A stretch of 64,000 nt of DNA from assembly GCA_029547705.1 (NCBI GenBank), contig JAKPOU010000063.1, positions 186,001 to 250,000 of the forward strand. Reading direction: 5' to 3'. The notes under the pieces were generated by a model. The model was not told the DNA's origin. It saw nothing but the letters and a program-made list of their open reading frames with translations, and made no database searches. Numbering within the stretch: the first letter of the stretch is position 1; every line of letters begins with the position of its first letter. A program made the translations under genes and the position numbers. Of this stretch, positions 8,483 through 16,994 are shown piece by piece. This DNA is from Bacteroidota bacterium (lineage in GTDB: Bacteria > Bacteroidota > Bacteroidia > Bacteroidales > VadinHA17).

Positions 8483-9799
8483 ATGAAATTGAAAATCTAC
8501 ACCTTTTTAACATTGCTATTCATTTTAACAGCCTGTCTTCATGCCCAGGATTATAAGATCCGTTTTGCAGGATCCGGGGCAGCTACAACTGTTGAAACAG
8601 TCAAGGTTGAGAACTTAACCCAGGGAACTGAAATTACCATGAATGGAAGTGATGTCCTGCACCTAAAGGGAACTGTTACAGGAATCGAAACCGTCCACGG
8701 TAATACAACAGGTAAAATAATCTTCTATCCTAACCCTATGGATGATTTCACGAGGATGGAGTTTGCATTGCCGGAATCAGGGGAAACATTAATTTCTCTC
8801 TATGATATTTCAGGAAGGAAAATAGCCCGGAAGCAGGATTTTCTTTCTTACGGGCAGCATACTTATGAACTGCATGGAATCGGAGAAGGGATATGTTTTG
8901 TAAGCATTAATTCAGGCAGCTTTGCTTTAAACGGAAGATTAATAAGTTCCGGTTCAAATAGTGGTAATGCCAAAATAGTATATGCCGGTTCAGGTGAAAC
9001 GGGGAATCTCATGGTATCACAGGAGAAGCAAAGCGATTCCAAAGGTGCAAATGCTGAAATTGTAATGCAGTATAATGATGGGGAAAGGTTGAAGTTAACT
9101 GGTATTTACGATATATATAGTACTGTAATTACCGATGTGCCCAGAGAAAACAAAACTATCACGTTTAACTTCATTGCCTGTACTGATGGAGACGGGAACA
9201 ATTATTCTACAGTTAAAATCGGCGACCAGGTCTGGATGGCCGAAAACCTGAAATACTTGCCCAGTGTAGTTGGCCCTGGCACAGGTTCAGAAACAGCCCC
9301 GTATTATTATGTTTATGGCTATAATGGTACCAATGTGGCCAAGGCCAAGGCCAATTCAAACTATCAAACCTACGGCGTGCTTTACAACTGGCGTGCTGCA
9401 ATGAATGGCAAACCAGGTAGCTCAGCCAATCCAAGTGGCGTGCAGGGCGTGTGCCCAACGGGCTGGCATTTGCCAAGCGATGCAGAGTGGTCAGAATTGA
9501 CCGATAATTTAGGTGGCGAAAGCATAGCAGGGGATAAACTAAAAGAATCCGGCACCGTGCACTGGAATAGCCCAAACACCGGCGCAACCAACGAAACCGG
9601 TTTTACGGCTCTTCCGGGGGGCCTCCGTTACCTCGATGGGGCATTCATCAACGTTGAAAGCATCGGTTACTGGTGGAGTGCTACTGAGTTCAGTATCGAT
9701 AACGCCTGGGTCCGGGATATGAGCTACACTCACGGCGATGTGGACAGGGGCTGCGGCAGTAAGGAGTATGGTTTATCTGTTCGCTGTGTAAGGGATTAA
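8483..9799 (+). CDS. Exported FISUMP-domain protein with DGR-like variable C-terminus
   Basis: The ATG at 8483 is chosen because it gives a clean signal peptide (MKLKIYTFLTLLFILTAC, then HAQ before the mature DYKIRF). The frame stays open upstream but gives an implausible leader. The 438-residue product has a stretch resembling a T9SS type A sorting domain in its N-terminal half (YPNPMDDFTRMEF...LYDISGRKI). From about residue 235 it is a Fibrobacter succinogenes major paralogous (FISUMP) domain: VKIGDQVWMAENL, YGVLYNWRAAM, CPTGWHLPSDAEW, GYWWSAT, ending GLSVRCVRD. FISUMP and C-lectin-like domains are known targets of diversity-generating retroelements. The last ~55 codons show the expected pattern (see the variable-region entry). 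It is probably surface-exposed and ligand-binding; the ligand is unknown. An avd-like relic follows. Confidence 0.85.
   Translation: MKLKIYTFLTLLFILTACLHAQDYKIRFAGSGAATTVETVKVENLTQGTEITMNGSDVLHLKGTVTGIETVHGNTTGKIIFYPNPMDDFTRMEFALPESGETLISLYDISGRKIARKQDFLSYGQHTYELHGIGEGICFVSINSGSFALNGRLISSGSNSGNAKIVYAGSGETGNLMVSQEKQSDSKGANAEIVMQYNDGERLKLTGIYDIYSTVITDVPRENKTITFNFIACTDGDGNNYSTVKIGDQVWMAENLKYLPSVVGPGTGSETAPYYYVYGYNGTNVAKAKANSNYQTYGVLYNWRAAMNGKPGSSANPSGVQGVCPTGWHLPSDAEWSELTDNLGGESIAGDKLKESGTVHWNSPNTGATNETGFTALPGGLRYLDGAFINVESIGYWWSATEFSIDNAWVRDMSYTHGDVDRGCGSKEYGLSVRCVRD
9625..9799 (+). other. Putative DGR variable region (VR)
   Basis: In the last part of the FISUMP gene, fixed scaffold codons (WWSAT, NAW, R, Y, V, R, K, YGLSVRCVRD) alternate with highly varied ones. 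Between 9686 and 9778 the varied codons are ttc, agt, atc, gat, gtc, gat, agc, act, cac, ggc, gat, gac, ggc, tgc, ggc, agt. Every one ends in C or T, as expected if they came from AAC/AAT codons of a template through adenine-specific mutagenesis. The left boundary is approximate. No template repeat or reverse transcriptase is present in the window, so the assignment is inference supported by the neighbouring avd-like relic. Confidence 0.6.
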
Positions 9800-9843
9800 G
9801 AATTTATTTGATTCATTTGACTATTTGATTTATTTGTTTATTC

Positions 9844-9858
9844 ACCGCCGTAGGCGGT
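9844..9858 (+). terminator. GC-rich hairpin with T-run after the FISUMP gene
   Basis: ACCGCC/GGCGGT with a GTA loop is followed by CGAATTTTTTT. It can act as a rho-independent terminator for the gene ending at 9799. A short GC-rich hairpin just after a variable region is also a known recognition element of some DGRs, so it may have had that second role. Confidence 0.65.
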
Positions 9859-9874
9859 CGAATTTTTTTGAACT

Positions 9875-10215
9875 TTGGCGCAATACAACGAATTACCCGT
9901 ATAAAAGGCAACTTATGATTTGTTTTGGCGATATTCCAATTTACAAAAGAATTTAGCAGGGAATATAAATATACGGTAGGCGAGAGTTTGAAGAAAGAAA
10001 CGATAGAACTGCTTACTTTGATATATCGTGCCAATACCAGGCATCAAAAAGCCGATGTACTTCAAATAGCACGAGAGCAAATAGATGTAATTCGTTTGCT
10101 CATACGTGTAATGAAAGATATGAAGCAAATAAGCCTTGAGAAATTTGTAAGAATAAACGAGGCAGTTGAAAATGTATCGAAACAATTGACAGGATGGCAG
10201 AAGAGTCAAAAATAA
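9875..10215 (+). pseudogene. avd: avd-like DGR accessory protein, broken by a stop and a frameshift
   Basis: The frame from 9928 on encodes an Avd/four-helix-bundle protein (IFQFTKEFSREYKYTVGESL, LLTLIYRAN, IDVIRLLIRVMKDMKQISL, ENVSKQLTGWQKS). The missing N-terminus is still readable just upstream in another frame: TTG at 9875, then AQYNELPV, a TAA stop at 9902 where the family has Tyr, then KATYDLF. The two parts join if one T is restored in the T-run at 9923-9926. So there are two lesions in a roughly 113-codon gene. A shorter protein starting at the TTG at 9925 would lack the first part of helix 1 and is unlikely to be functional. Avd proteins are pentameric partners of the DGR reverse transcriptase and usually sit between target gene and template repeat, as here after a FISUMP gene. 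Confidence 0.75.
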
Positions 10216-10334
10216 AAGTTTTCCGCAAGAGTCGTGTATGCTACGGCATAGACGAGCGAGCATTTTTAAATCCTGTAGCCCGCTGGCATTGTAAATACCT
10301 GCAGTACCCATAACAGGTTTTTATTAGCTATAAA

Positions 10335-10578
10335 AGATTGCATTGTCTGCAAATGGTTGTGCAACAAATTAAGCGGTTACTTTTACAGCCCTTCCGGGGG
10401 TGGCTGTTGTTATCCCAATATTTTCGATTACATGGGCTGGCTAGGTTGCTGGTGGAGTGCTACAGAGAATGCGACCTCCTCCGCAAAGATCTTTGGCCTG
10501 GCCTCCGATGAAACCAAAGTGTCCTATGAGCCAATCCTTAAGGTTATGGGGTTTTCTGTCCGTTGCGTAAAGGATTAA
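10335..10578 (+). pseudogene. Remnant of a second FISUMP-domain gene
   Basis: The open frame from 10357 ends in a normal FISUMP C-terminus (GCWWSATEN ... MGFSVRCVKD), but there is no signal peptide, no start region and no upstream domain. In the neighbouring frame, FTALPG is readable at about 10382-10402, just before the open frame becomes FISUMP-like, which indicates a one-base loss in the G-run at 10396-10400. Further upstream, traces equivalent to the W-x-x-N-x-x-A-T-N block carry stops. The piece is too short to fold alone. Its codons are not AAY-rich, so it is not a DGR template repeat. It is probably a decayed paralogue of the gene at 8483. Confidence 0.65.
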
Positions 10579-10783
10579 GGCATTTTGACTTTTTGACACT
10601 TTTATAATGCAATTCCTTTTTTGGAGTTAGCATCAGCTTTCCAAGGAGGACTCTTTCATTTCTTTTCTGCTTGCACTACAAGACCAGCAGTTTCTGCAAG
10701 TATTGTTAAGCTCTTTAAAGTCAGTTATTTACCCTAAAATTTAAACGCACTTATGTTATTATCGTTTTTTAATCGTCACTTTT

Positions 10784-11899
10784 TTATTTTTTAAATCCTC
10801 CGGTAATTTCTTCCAGTTTGTCAAAGAAAGCCTTTTTTCTTTGGGAACTGATGCTCCAATTAACGGGTAAGGACTGGAAACCATCGTCAAAACCCTCACC
10901 TTTCATACGATAGTCAAAATATCCCCAGGAAGCATATACTTTTATTGCCTCTGTAAAATTATTAACGGGTTTATCAAAGTCAAAATGATCGTCTTCGTTG
11001 AATATGATCGGCATTGGTTTATAGCCTTTTACTGCTCTTGTTTCTTTTACCATTTCTGTAATTCCTGCGGGGTCTTCTACTCCGTTCCCGTGTATAAGAA
11101 TGAAATCGGAAACAGCAACGACATTTTCAAGCGGTACTGTTCCGCCACCATAGCTGGTGCCGACAAGATACCGATAGCCATTTTTTATCTTTGATTTAGC
11201 AAAAGAGATCAGTTCATGCACACGTTCAGGTTTAAGAATATCATGATCATAATCTTTGATATTGCATTCATTGTTTATTTCAATTATGACATTTCTGTAA
11301 TTCTTTTCAAAAAGCCAGTCAACCGTATTTTCAACTCCTTTTTTCACTGCTGCTTCATCCTTTATATTCTGATCCTGACCAAAATAAAAAATGCCCAGAA
11401 TAACTATCATCCCTTTTTCATTCGCCCGATTCAGAATTTTTTCAATGCGGCCCATATATTTATTGTCAAGTTCGCCATCCGGCTTTATAGATGAGTTTAT
11501 ACAATCAATCCTGCCATATCCTACCGGGCTGCCACCCTGAAGGTTAATGGTGAAGGAGATCAAACCCCTGGCATACCATTCATCCATAGCTTTTACGAAT
11601 TCATCGGTATTCCTGTCAGGATCCCATTTTTGAGTATCAGGATATTTCCATCGTTTAGCGGTTACAGGATTTTTATCATCGAATATTCCCTGTACCATTC
11701 TTGAATTCAATAAAAGGCCCTCGATTGGGAGCCCCTGCCAGCTTATTCCCTGGTATGTGGGCCTGCCGTTGATCAGAAATTTCTCATCTTTAATACTTAC
11801 AACAGTATTCGATTGTTTTTGTCTTTTCATGGAGCAACTGCTTCCGGTAAAAAGTATGCATAATGCAATCAAAACAGATAGAAATATTCTTTTTCGCAT
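10784..11899 (-). CDS. GH5-like (clan GH-A) glycoside hydrolase lipoprotein
   Basis: The ATG at 11899 is preferred because it opens directly into a lipoprotein signal (MRKRIFLSVLIALCILFTGSSC); the frame extends 29 codons further with no signal features. The 371-residue product has a (beta/alpha)8-type pattern. IIEINNEC places a likely acid/base at Glu211, and IIFNEDDHF a likely nucleophile at Glu302, the Glu pair of clan GH-A enzymes after strands 4 and 7. It is probably anchored to the periplasmic or outer face and cleaves a beta-linked glycan. The family number is uncertain (GH5 or a related group) and the substrate cannot be read from sequence. It stands alone between the FISUMP island and a tRNA. 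Confidence 0.7.
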   Translation of the reverse strand: MRKRIFLSVLIALCILFTGSSCSMKRQKQSNTVVSIKDEKFLINGRPTYQGISWQGLPIEGLLLNSRMVQGIFDDKNPVTAKRWKYPDTQKWDPDRNTDEFVKAMDEWYARGLISFTINLQGGSPVGYGRIDCINSSIKPDGELDNKYMGRIEKILNRANEKGMIVILGIFYFGQDQNIKDEAAVKKGVENTVDWLFEKNYRNVIIEINNECNIKDYDHDILKPERVHELISFAKSKIKNGYRYLVGTSYGGGTVPLENVVAVSDFILIHGNGVEDPAGITEMVKETRAVKGYKPMPIIFNEDDHFDFDKPVNNFTEAIKVYASWGYFDYRMKGEGFDDGFQSLPVNWSISSQRKKAFFDKLEEITGGFKK

Positions 11900-12078
11900 G
11901 GTGAACAGATCTACATAAAGAAACAGTTGAAATGAGAAGATGCAATCCCGCCTGAACCCGATTAAAGGACTGTTATCCTTTGTCATGGCTGCAAATAACA
12001 GACAACGACCAAATTATTAGAAAAAAAGGCAATAAAAAAACAGAAGATACTGGTAACGAATACCATTGAATTTTTTTG

Positions 12079-12150
12079 TAGTCCATAGGGGAATCGAACC
12101 CCTGTTACCAGGATGAAAACCTGACGTCCTAACCACTAGACGAATGGACC
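12079..12150 (-). tRNA. tRNA-Glu (UUC)
   Basis: On the minus strand the 72-base gene starts GGTCCAT and ends ATGGACTA. The 7-bp acceptor stem closes with one G-T pair. The anticodon loop TTTTCAT gives anticodon TTC, and the T arm is CAGGGGTTCGATTCCCCTA-like. The terminal CCA is not encoded, and an A/T-rich tract follows. Confidence 0.95.
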
Positions 12151-12341
12151 ATTAAAAGATTAAAAAACGCGGATGCAAAGAAAACACGTTTTTTGAATAA
12201 TTCAAAATATTTACTGGTAAAAAGGATAATTTATTTCATTATTTACTGAACTGCACCGGCATAAGTACTGTTTTCACATATCCTTTATTTCTGCCTGTCT
12301 GCTTTTCAGCCGGATATATATGGCATGAAGCCCTGAAAAAT

Positions 12342-12821
12342 TCAGAAAACATACCTTACTGATATTCCTCCGTTTATTCCTCCCCAGCCGGTATATCCGA
12401 AAATATTGAAGGTGGGAAAGAGGTCAAGTGACAGGTTCAGGGGAATATCATCAAAGGTATATTCAAGACCAATTATTGCATCAAGGCCCAGCACTGCATT
12501 TCCCCTGTAGGAGTCGCTGAAATAGGGATTGTTCCTGCCTCTGTCCCAGAAACCGACGTGTGCTCCCGCACCCCAGAACCAGTTTAAACCGGGATATTTG
12601 CCTGTCCAGTGTTCATTTTCATATAGTCCGGTAATAACAAAACCTCCCCAGGGTGTACTGGCCAGAATTCCTTCCACAGCATTGGTTTTTGTCAGAAAGT
12701 GTTTGACAGTCAGGCCAAACGGAACCCCTGCCCGGAGGCCTGCACTCGTTTTGTAATCCTGTCCGTGAACCTGTAAACCGATAAGCGCCGTGAAAGCCAG
12801 TAGTAGAAATGTTTTTTTCAT
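12342..12821 (-). CDS. Small outer-membrane beta-barrel-like protein
   Basis: The 159-residue product has a standard signal peptide (MKKTFLLLAFTALIGLQVHGQ) followed by alternating short strands rich in Gly, Tyr, Phe and Trp (GLRAGVPFGLTVKHF, WFWGAGAHVGFWD, LGLDAIIGLEYTF, GGISVRYVF). It ends in an aromatic Phe, as outer-membrane barrels do. It resembles the many uncharacterised 8-stranded barrel proteins of Bacteroidota. No enzymatic motif is visible and the role is unknown. It is transcribed alone, divergently from the phospholipase D family gene. Confidence 0.7.
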   Translation of the reverse strand: MKKTFLLLAFTALIGLQVHGQDYKTSAGLRAGVPFGLTVKHFLTKTNAVEGILASTPWGGFVITGLYENEHWTGKYPGLNWFWGAGAHVGFWDRGRNNPYFSDSYRGNAVLGLDAIIGLEYTFDDIPLNLSLDLFPTFNIFGYTGWGGINGGISVRYVF

Positions 12822-13075
12822 GATTGATTATTTAATTTTTTTTGTAAGTCTGCCGCTGTCCCGCAAATTCAATGCCGTTATATTCTCCGGCAATTTTGTC
12901 AGCTGATTGTCCGCATCCGTATATGTCATTACATAAACGAAAACAGCCCTTCTGAATTGTCCTGTACCGTGAGCTTTTGAGTTGACGGCTGAAACAGTGA
13001 AGAGAAGTGAGGGCATTAAAACCTGTTGTCTGTTGTTTCTCAAAGTCAGACTTCATTACAGTTACTTTAAAGACT

Positions 13076-13083
13076 TATATTTG
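13076..13083 (+). promoter_or_regulatory. Bacteroidota-type -7 promoter box
   Basis: TATATTTG matches the TAnnTTTG -7 consensus of Bacteroidota sigma-ABfr promoters and lies 27 bases before the ATG at 13110. No clear -33 TTG box is visible at the expected spacing. Confidence 0.45.
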
Positions 13084-13109
13084 TATCAGGTTAACTCAGC
13101 AGCACATTT

Positions 13110-14318
13110 ATGAAAAAACCTTCAGGTCTTTCCGGCTACAAGGGCGGACATTATGTCGAACTGCTCCGGGGTGGTGAGCCTTTTTTCGCGGCTGTTGAAA
13201 AAATCATTGATGAAGCAAGGCATTTCATTCATTTCCAGACATATATTCTGGACGAGGATGAAACAGGAACCAGAATGGTAAAGGCACTGATCAGGGCTGC
13301 GGAAAGAGGTGTCCGTACCTATCTGCTCCTTGATGCATACGGAACAAAATACCTTTCAAAAGATTTTATTGACAGCATTGAGAATTCCGGAATTCTTTTC
13401 CGTTTCTTTTCCCCTACTTTTACCGGAAAGGGCTTTCAGCTCAATCTCCGGCTTCATTCAAAAGTGGTACTGGCAGACGGTGAAGCGGCCATCATAGGGG
13501 GCATGAACTTTGCCAACCGCTATCATGGTTCCCCCCGCAAAAAGGAATGGCTTGACTTTGCAGTACTGTTCAGGGGACCACAATGTGTTCATACTCTTTC
13601 GATCCTGAAAAGGCTCTGGAATAAAACCTTTATATCGAAAGAGGAAAGATCCCAGGAAACTGTTGATACACATTTATTCTACAGGGAAGATATCAGGCTG
13701 AAGGTACTTCAGAACAACTGGTACCGCAACAAGATGGAGATATCGAAAAGTTACCGTGAGATATTCCGTCTGGCCGGTTCCAGAATAATAATTTTTAACT
13801 CTTATTTCCTGCCTGCGGGAAATGAGAGAAAGTTAATGAGAAATGCCGGCCTGAGAGGTGTGGATATTTCCGTTGTATTTTCCGCCGAATCGGATGCACC
13901 CGTGTTTAAAAAGGCAACCGAATTCCTGTATGATTTCATTCTGAAGAGCAGGATCAGGATTTATGAATACCTCCCGTCAAATCTTCATGCCAAAGTGGCA
14001 ACGGTTGACGGGATGTGGTGCACCGTGGGCAGCTATAACATGAACCACCTGAGTGATTATGCCAGTATTGAGATCAATGTGGGAATACTCGATGATAAAT
14101 TCACAAAAAATTTCGAGAAGGAGCTGACAGAAATAATAAGGAATGACTGCAGGGAGATTACCCTTGAAGAGTACAGCCGGAGGCGCAGATGGTATTCGCA
14201 GTTTGCCGGCTGGCTTTCCTACCAGGTTCTCAGACTGCTTATGAGGATAACATATCAGATGACGACAAAAAAGAGTAAACCGCGGATATCATATACCGCC
14301 AGTGATATTACAAGGTGA
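13110..14318 (+). CDS. Phospholipase D-family protein (cardiolipin synthase-like)
   Basis: The 402-residue protein has two HKD motifs: LHSKVVLAD with His116/Lys118/Asp123, and LHAKVATVD with His293/Lys295/Asp300. These are the paired catalytic motifs of PLD enzymes. The spacing and the context GGMNFANRY and GSYNMNHLSDYA match bacterial cardiolipin synthases of the ClsB/ClsC type, which lack the two N-terminal membrane helices of ClsA; none is seen here. The C-terminal ~40 residues are amphipathic and basic (WLSYQVLRLLMRITYQM) and could bind the membrane. It would join phosphatidyl groups in phospholipid synthesis. It ends 63 bases before the MBL-fold gene start, so the two are likely co-transcribed. 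Confidence 0.8.
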   Translation: MKKPSGLSGYKGGHYVELLRGGEPFFAAVEKIIDEARHFIHFQTYILDEDETGTRMVKALIRAAERGVRTYLLLDAYGTKYLSKDFIDSIENSGILFRFFSPTFTGKGFQLNLRLHSKVVLADGEAAIIGGMNFANRYHGSPRKKEWLDFAVLFRGPQCVHTLSILKRLWNKTFISKEERSQETVDTHLFYREDIRLKVLQNNWYRNKMEISKSYREIFRLAGSRIIIFNSYFLPAGNERKLMRNAGLRGVDISVVFSAESDAPVFKKATEFLYDFILKSRIRIYEYLPSNLHAKVATVDGMWCTVGSYNMNHLSDYASIEINVGILDDKFTKNFEKELTEIIRNDCREITLEEYSRRRRWYSQFAGWLSYQVLRLLMRITYQMTTKKSKPRISYTASDITR

Positions 14319-14381
14319 TAGTTGACAAGGTACAGGGAAACAGTCAGACCCGGCCCCGCTGACAGAATAACTGCTGAAACA

Positions 14382-15221
14382 ATGAAAGTACATCTTTTTA
14401 ATATTGCAAATTTTAAGGTTGACGGCGGTGCCATGTTCGGCGTGGTGCCAAAAGTTCTGTGGTCAAGGGTCTATGAATCCGATGAGAATAACCTTATCAC
14501 TCTTTCTCTGAGGTCGCTTATTGTCAGCACGGGTGACCGTGTGATACTCGTCGATACCGGCTGGGGCGACAAGCAGGATGAGAAATTCTTCAGGCATGTA
14601 CACCTTCACAACGGCGACGGACTGACCGAAGGACTGCTGAAGCATGGTTACAGTCCCGGGGATGTCACTGATGTATTCCTGACCCATCTTCATGCTGATC
14701 ACTGCGGCGGCTGTGTCAGAAAAAACGCTAAGAGTACTGGCTACGAGCTTGTTTTTCCCAATGCAGTTTACCATGTCAGCAGAATACAGTGGGAGTGGGC
14801 CCTGAGAAACAATCCCAGGGAGGAGGATGCCTTCCTGGAAGAGAATTATATTCCGGTATATGACAGCGGCCGCCTTAACCTGATTGATGAAGAAGGAGAG
14901 CTGTTCAAGGATTTTTCAGTGAGGATATGCTACGGCCATACCCCCGGGCTGATGATAGCCCTTGTGAATTACAGGGGAAAAACACTTGTCTATGCAGGCG
15001 ACCTGATTCCGACTGCCGCACATCTTCCCCTGATATGGAATATGAGCTATGATATAGAATCACTTAAAACCATCAGTGAGAAGAAAAAGATCCTGGAAGA
15101 AGCACTGGAAAACGATTATATCCTGGTGATTCAGCACGACCGGCATGTTGAATGCTGTGATCTTCATATGACTTCCAGGGGGATAAGGGCAAAAAATACG
15201 TTTAAGCTTTCGGATATATAA
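14382..15221 (+). CDS. MBL-fold metallo-hydrolase
   Basis: The ATG at 14382 gives a family-typical start (MKVHLFNIANFKVDGGAMFG); a TTG at 14322 is possible but adds a poorly conserved leader. The 279-residue product carries THLHADHCGG (His102, His104, Asp106, His107), then GHTPG, YAGDLIPT and a late QHDRH. These are the metal ligands of the metallo-beta-lactamase fold in the quorum-quenching lactonase / hydroxyacylglutathione hydrolase group. No signal peptide is seen, so it is likely cytoplasmic. The exact substrate is not predictable. It sits between the PLD-family gene and class I fumarase on the same strand. Confidence 0.8.
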   Translation: MKVHLFNIANFKVDGGAMFGVVPKVLWSRVYESDENNLITLSLRSLIVSTGDRVILVDTGWGDKQDEKFFRHVHLHNGDGLTEGLLKHGYSPGDVTDVFLTHLHADHCGGCVRKNAKSTGYELVFPNAVYHVSRIQWEWALRNNPREEDAFLEENYIPVYDSGRLNLIDEEGELFKDFSVRICYGHTPGLMIALVNYRGKTLVYAGDLIPTAAHLPLIWNMSYDIESLKTISEKKKILEEALENDYILVIQHDRHVECCDLHMTSRGIRAKNTFKLSDI

Positions 15222-15263
15222 TTGAACTGCTGCCCCTAAAGACTTTTCAGAAAAAATACAGAT

Positions 15264-16874
15264 ATGGCAAAATTTATTTATGAAAAACCCTTTCAGATTG
15301 AAAAGGATGAAACAGAATACCGGCTTCTGACAAAGGATTATGTAAAAACAACCGAAGCCGGAGGAATGAAGATACTCCAGCTGGATCCTCGAGGCCTGGA
15401 AGTTCTTGCCGCCGTGGCAATATCCGATCTTTCGTTCTTCCTCAGAACATCCCACACACGGAAACTCCGGGACATAATTGATGATCCGGAAACGAGCGAC
15501 AATGACCGCTTTGTGGCTTATACCATGCTCAGGAACTCAGTTATTTCAGCAAAGGAGGAACTGCCCTGGTGTCAGGATACCGGCACTGCCATTGTTATTG
15601 CAAAAAAAGGGGAACAGGTATGGACAGCCGCCGATGATGCGATGCATCTGTCGAAAGGCATTTTTAAGGCATATCAGGAAAAGAACCTGAGATATTCACA
15701 GATAGTGCCGTACACGATGTTTGAGGAAAAGAACTCATGTACCAACCTGCCTGCACAAATCGATATCTGTTCTGTTGAGGGGAATGAGTATGAGTTTCTG
15801 TTTATCACCAAGGGGGGCGGATCGGCGAATAAAACCTTTCTGTACCAGGAAAGCAAATCACTGCTTAATGATGAGTCCCTCACAAGGTTTGTCAGAGAAA
15901 AAATACAGGACCTGGGCACTTCAGCCTGTCCGCCCTATCATCTTGCCCTCGTGATAGGCGGAACTTCGGCAGAGGAAACACTCAAAACCGTAAAGCTGGC
16001 TACGGCCGGCTGGCTTGATCATCTTCCGGTAACGGGAAGTGAAGGCGGCAGGGCATTCAGGGTACCCAAATGGGAGGAAAGGATTCAGAAGATATGCCGG
16101 GAGTACGGGGTTGGAGCACAGTTCGGAGGCAAATATTTTGTTCATGACGTCAGGGTTATCCGTTTACCGAGGCATGCGGCTTCCTGTCCGGCAGGACTTG
16201 GTGTCAGCTGCAGCGCAGACCGTAATCTCAAAGCCAGGATAACGGAAGAGGGTATTTTTCTCGAGGAACTGGAAAAGAACCCTGCCCGCTTTATGCCTGA
16301 CAAGGCTCCCGGACTGCAGGAACCCGTGGAAATAGATCTTGACAGGCCTATGAAGGAAATTCTTGCACAGCTTTCAAGGCATCCGGTAAAAACACGTTTG
16401 AGTCTGACAGGAACCCTGATTGTTGCAAGGGATCTTGCGCATGCCAGGATTAAACAGATGCTGGATGAAGGAAAACCTATGCCTGAGTATCTTAAAAATC
16501 ATCCTGTGTATTATGCCGGTCCGGCAAAAACACCACCGGGTATGGTATCGGGAAGTTTCGGCCCGACAACAGCCGGCCGTATGGATGCCTACGTTGATCT
16601 GTTTCAGAGCCTCGGCGGATCGCTTGTCATGCTGGCCAAGGGAAACCGCAGCCGCGCCGTGATTGAATCATGCAGGAAGCATGGCGGGTTTTTTCTGGGA
16701 TCGGTGGGAGGACCGGCAGCAGTACTGGCTGCCGAAAATATTAAATCGGTGGAAGTTGTGGATTTTGAGGAACTGGGCATGGAAGCAGTCAGAAAGATCA
16801 GGGTTGAGAATATGGCTGCATTCATCATTACGGATGACAAGGGGAATGATTTTTTTGATGAATACAATAAGTGA
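15264..16874 (+). CDS. fumA: Fumarate hydratase, class I
   Basis: This 536-residue enzyme interconverts fumarate and L-malate in the TCA cycle or its reductive branch. It has the complete single-chain class I architecture: an N-terminal alpha domain with PWCQDTG (Cys103) and GTSACPP (Cys222), the [15 protein letters not shown] block (Cys316), and a C-terminal beta domain with [17 protein letters not shown]. The three cysteines have almost the same spacing as the [4Fe-4S] ligands of E. coli FumA (105, 224, 318), so the cluster should be intact. It is cytoplasmic and oxygen-sensitive, which suits an anaerobe or facultative anaerobe. Its start lies 42 bases after the MBL-fold gene. Confidence 0.93.
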   Translation: MAKFIYEKPFQIEKDETEYRLLTKDYVKTTEAGGMKILQLDPRGLEVLAAVAISDLSFFLRTSHTRKLRDIIDDPETSDNDRFVAYTMLRNSVISAKEELPWCQDTGTAIVIAKKGEQVWTAADDAMHLSKGIFKAYQEKNLRYSQIVPYTMFEEKNSCTNLPAQIDICSVEGNEYEFLFITKGGGSANKTFLYQESKSLLNDESLTRFVREKIQDLGTSACPPYHLALVIGGTSAEETLKTVKLATAGWLDHLPVTGSEGGRAFRVPKWEERIQKICREYGVGAQFGGKYFVHDVRVIRLPRHAASCPAGLGVSCSADRNLKARITEEGIFLEELEKNPARFMPDKAPGLQEPVEIDLDRPMKEILAQLSRHPVKTRLSLTGTLIVARDLAHARIKQMLDEGKPMPEYLKNHPVYYAGPAKTPPGMVSGSFGPTTAGRMDAYVDLFQSLGGSLVMLAKGNRSRAVIESCRKHGGFFLGSVGGPAAVLAAENIKSVEVVDFEELGMEAVRKIRVENMAAFIITDDKGNDFFDEYNK

Positions 16875-16994
16875 TATTTAATTCTGGCCGGAAGGGAGCG
16901 GGATTATCTGCCGGCGGGACTTATCGGGACTTTTAGTCGGATACCGGGGCAGGAACGGATGATGAAAGAAGATTCTGCTTCAGTTCATTATTGT

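Noticed and set aside
9213..9733. Minus-strand frames inside the FISUMP gene
   Set aside because: They are shadows of the plus-strand gene, whose domain and signal peptide are clear.
10357..10578. Considered as the DGR template repeat
   Set aside because: A template should be rich in AAC/AAT at the variable codons. This piece has few such codons, and its sequence reads as a normal, non-diversified FISUMP end.
12828..13056. Two overlapping minus-strand frames of about 70 codons
   Set aside because: They share the same DNA in different frames, show no domain, and lie in a divergent promoter region.
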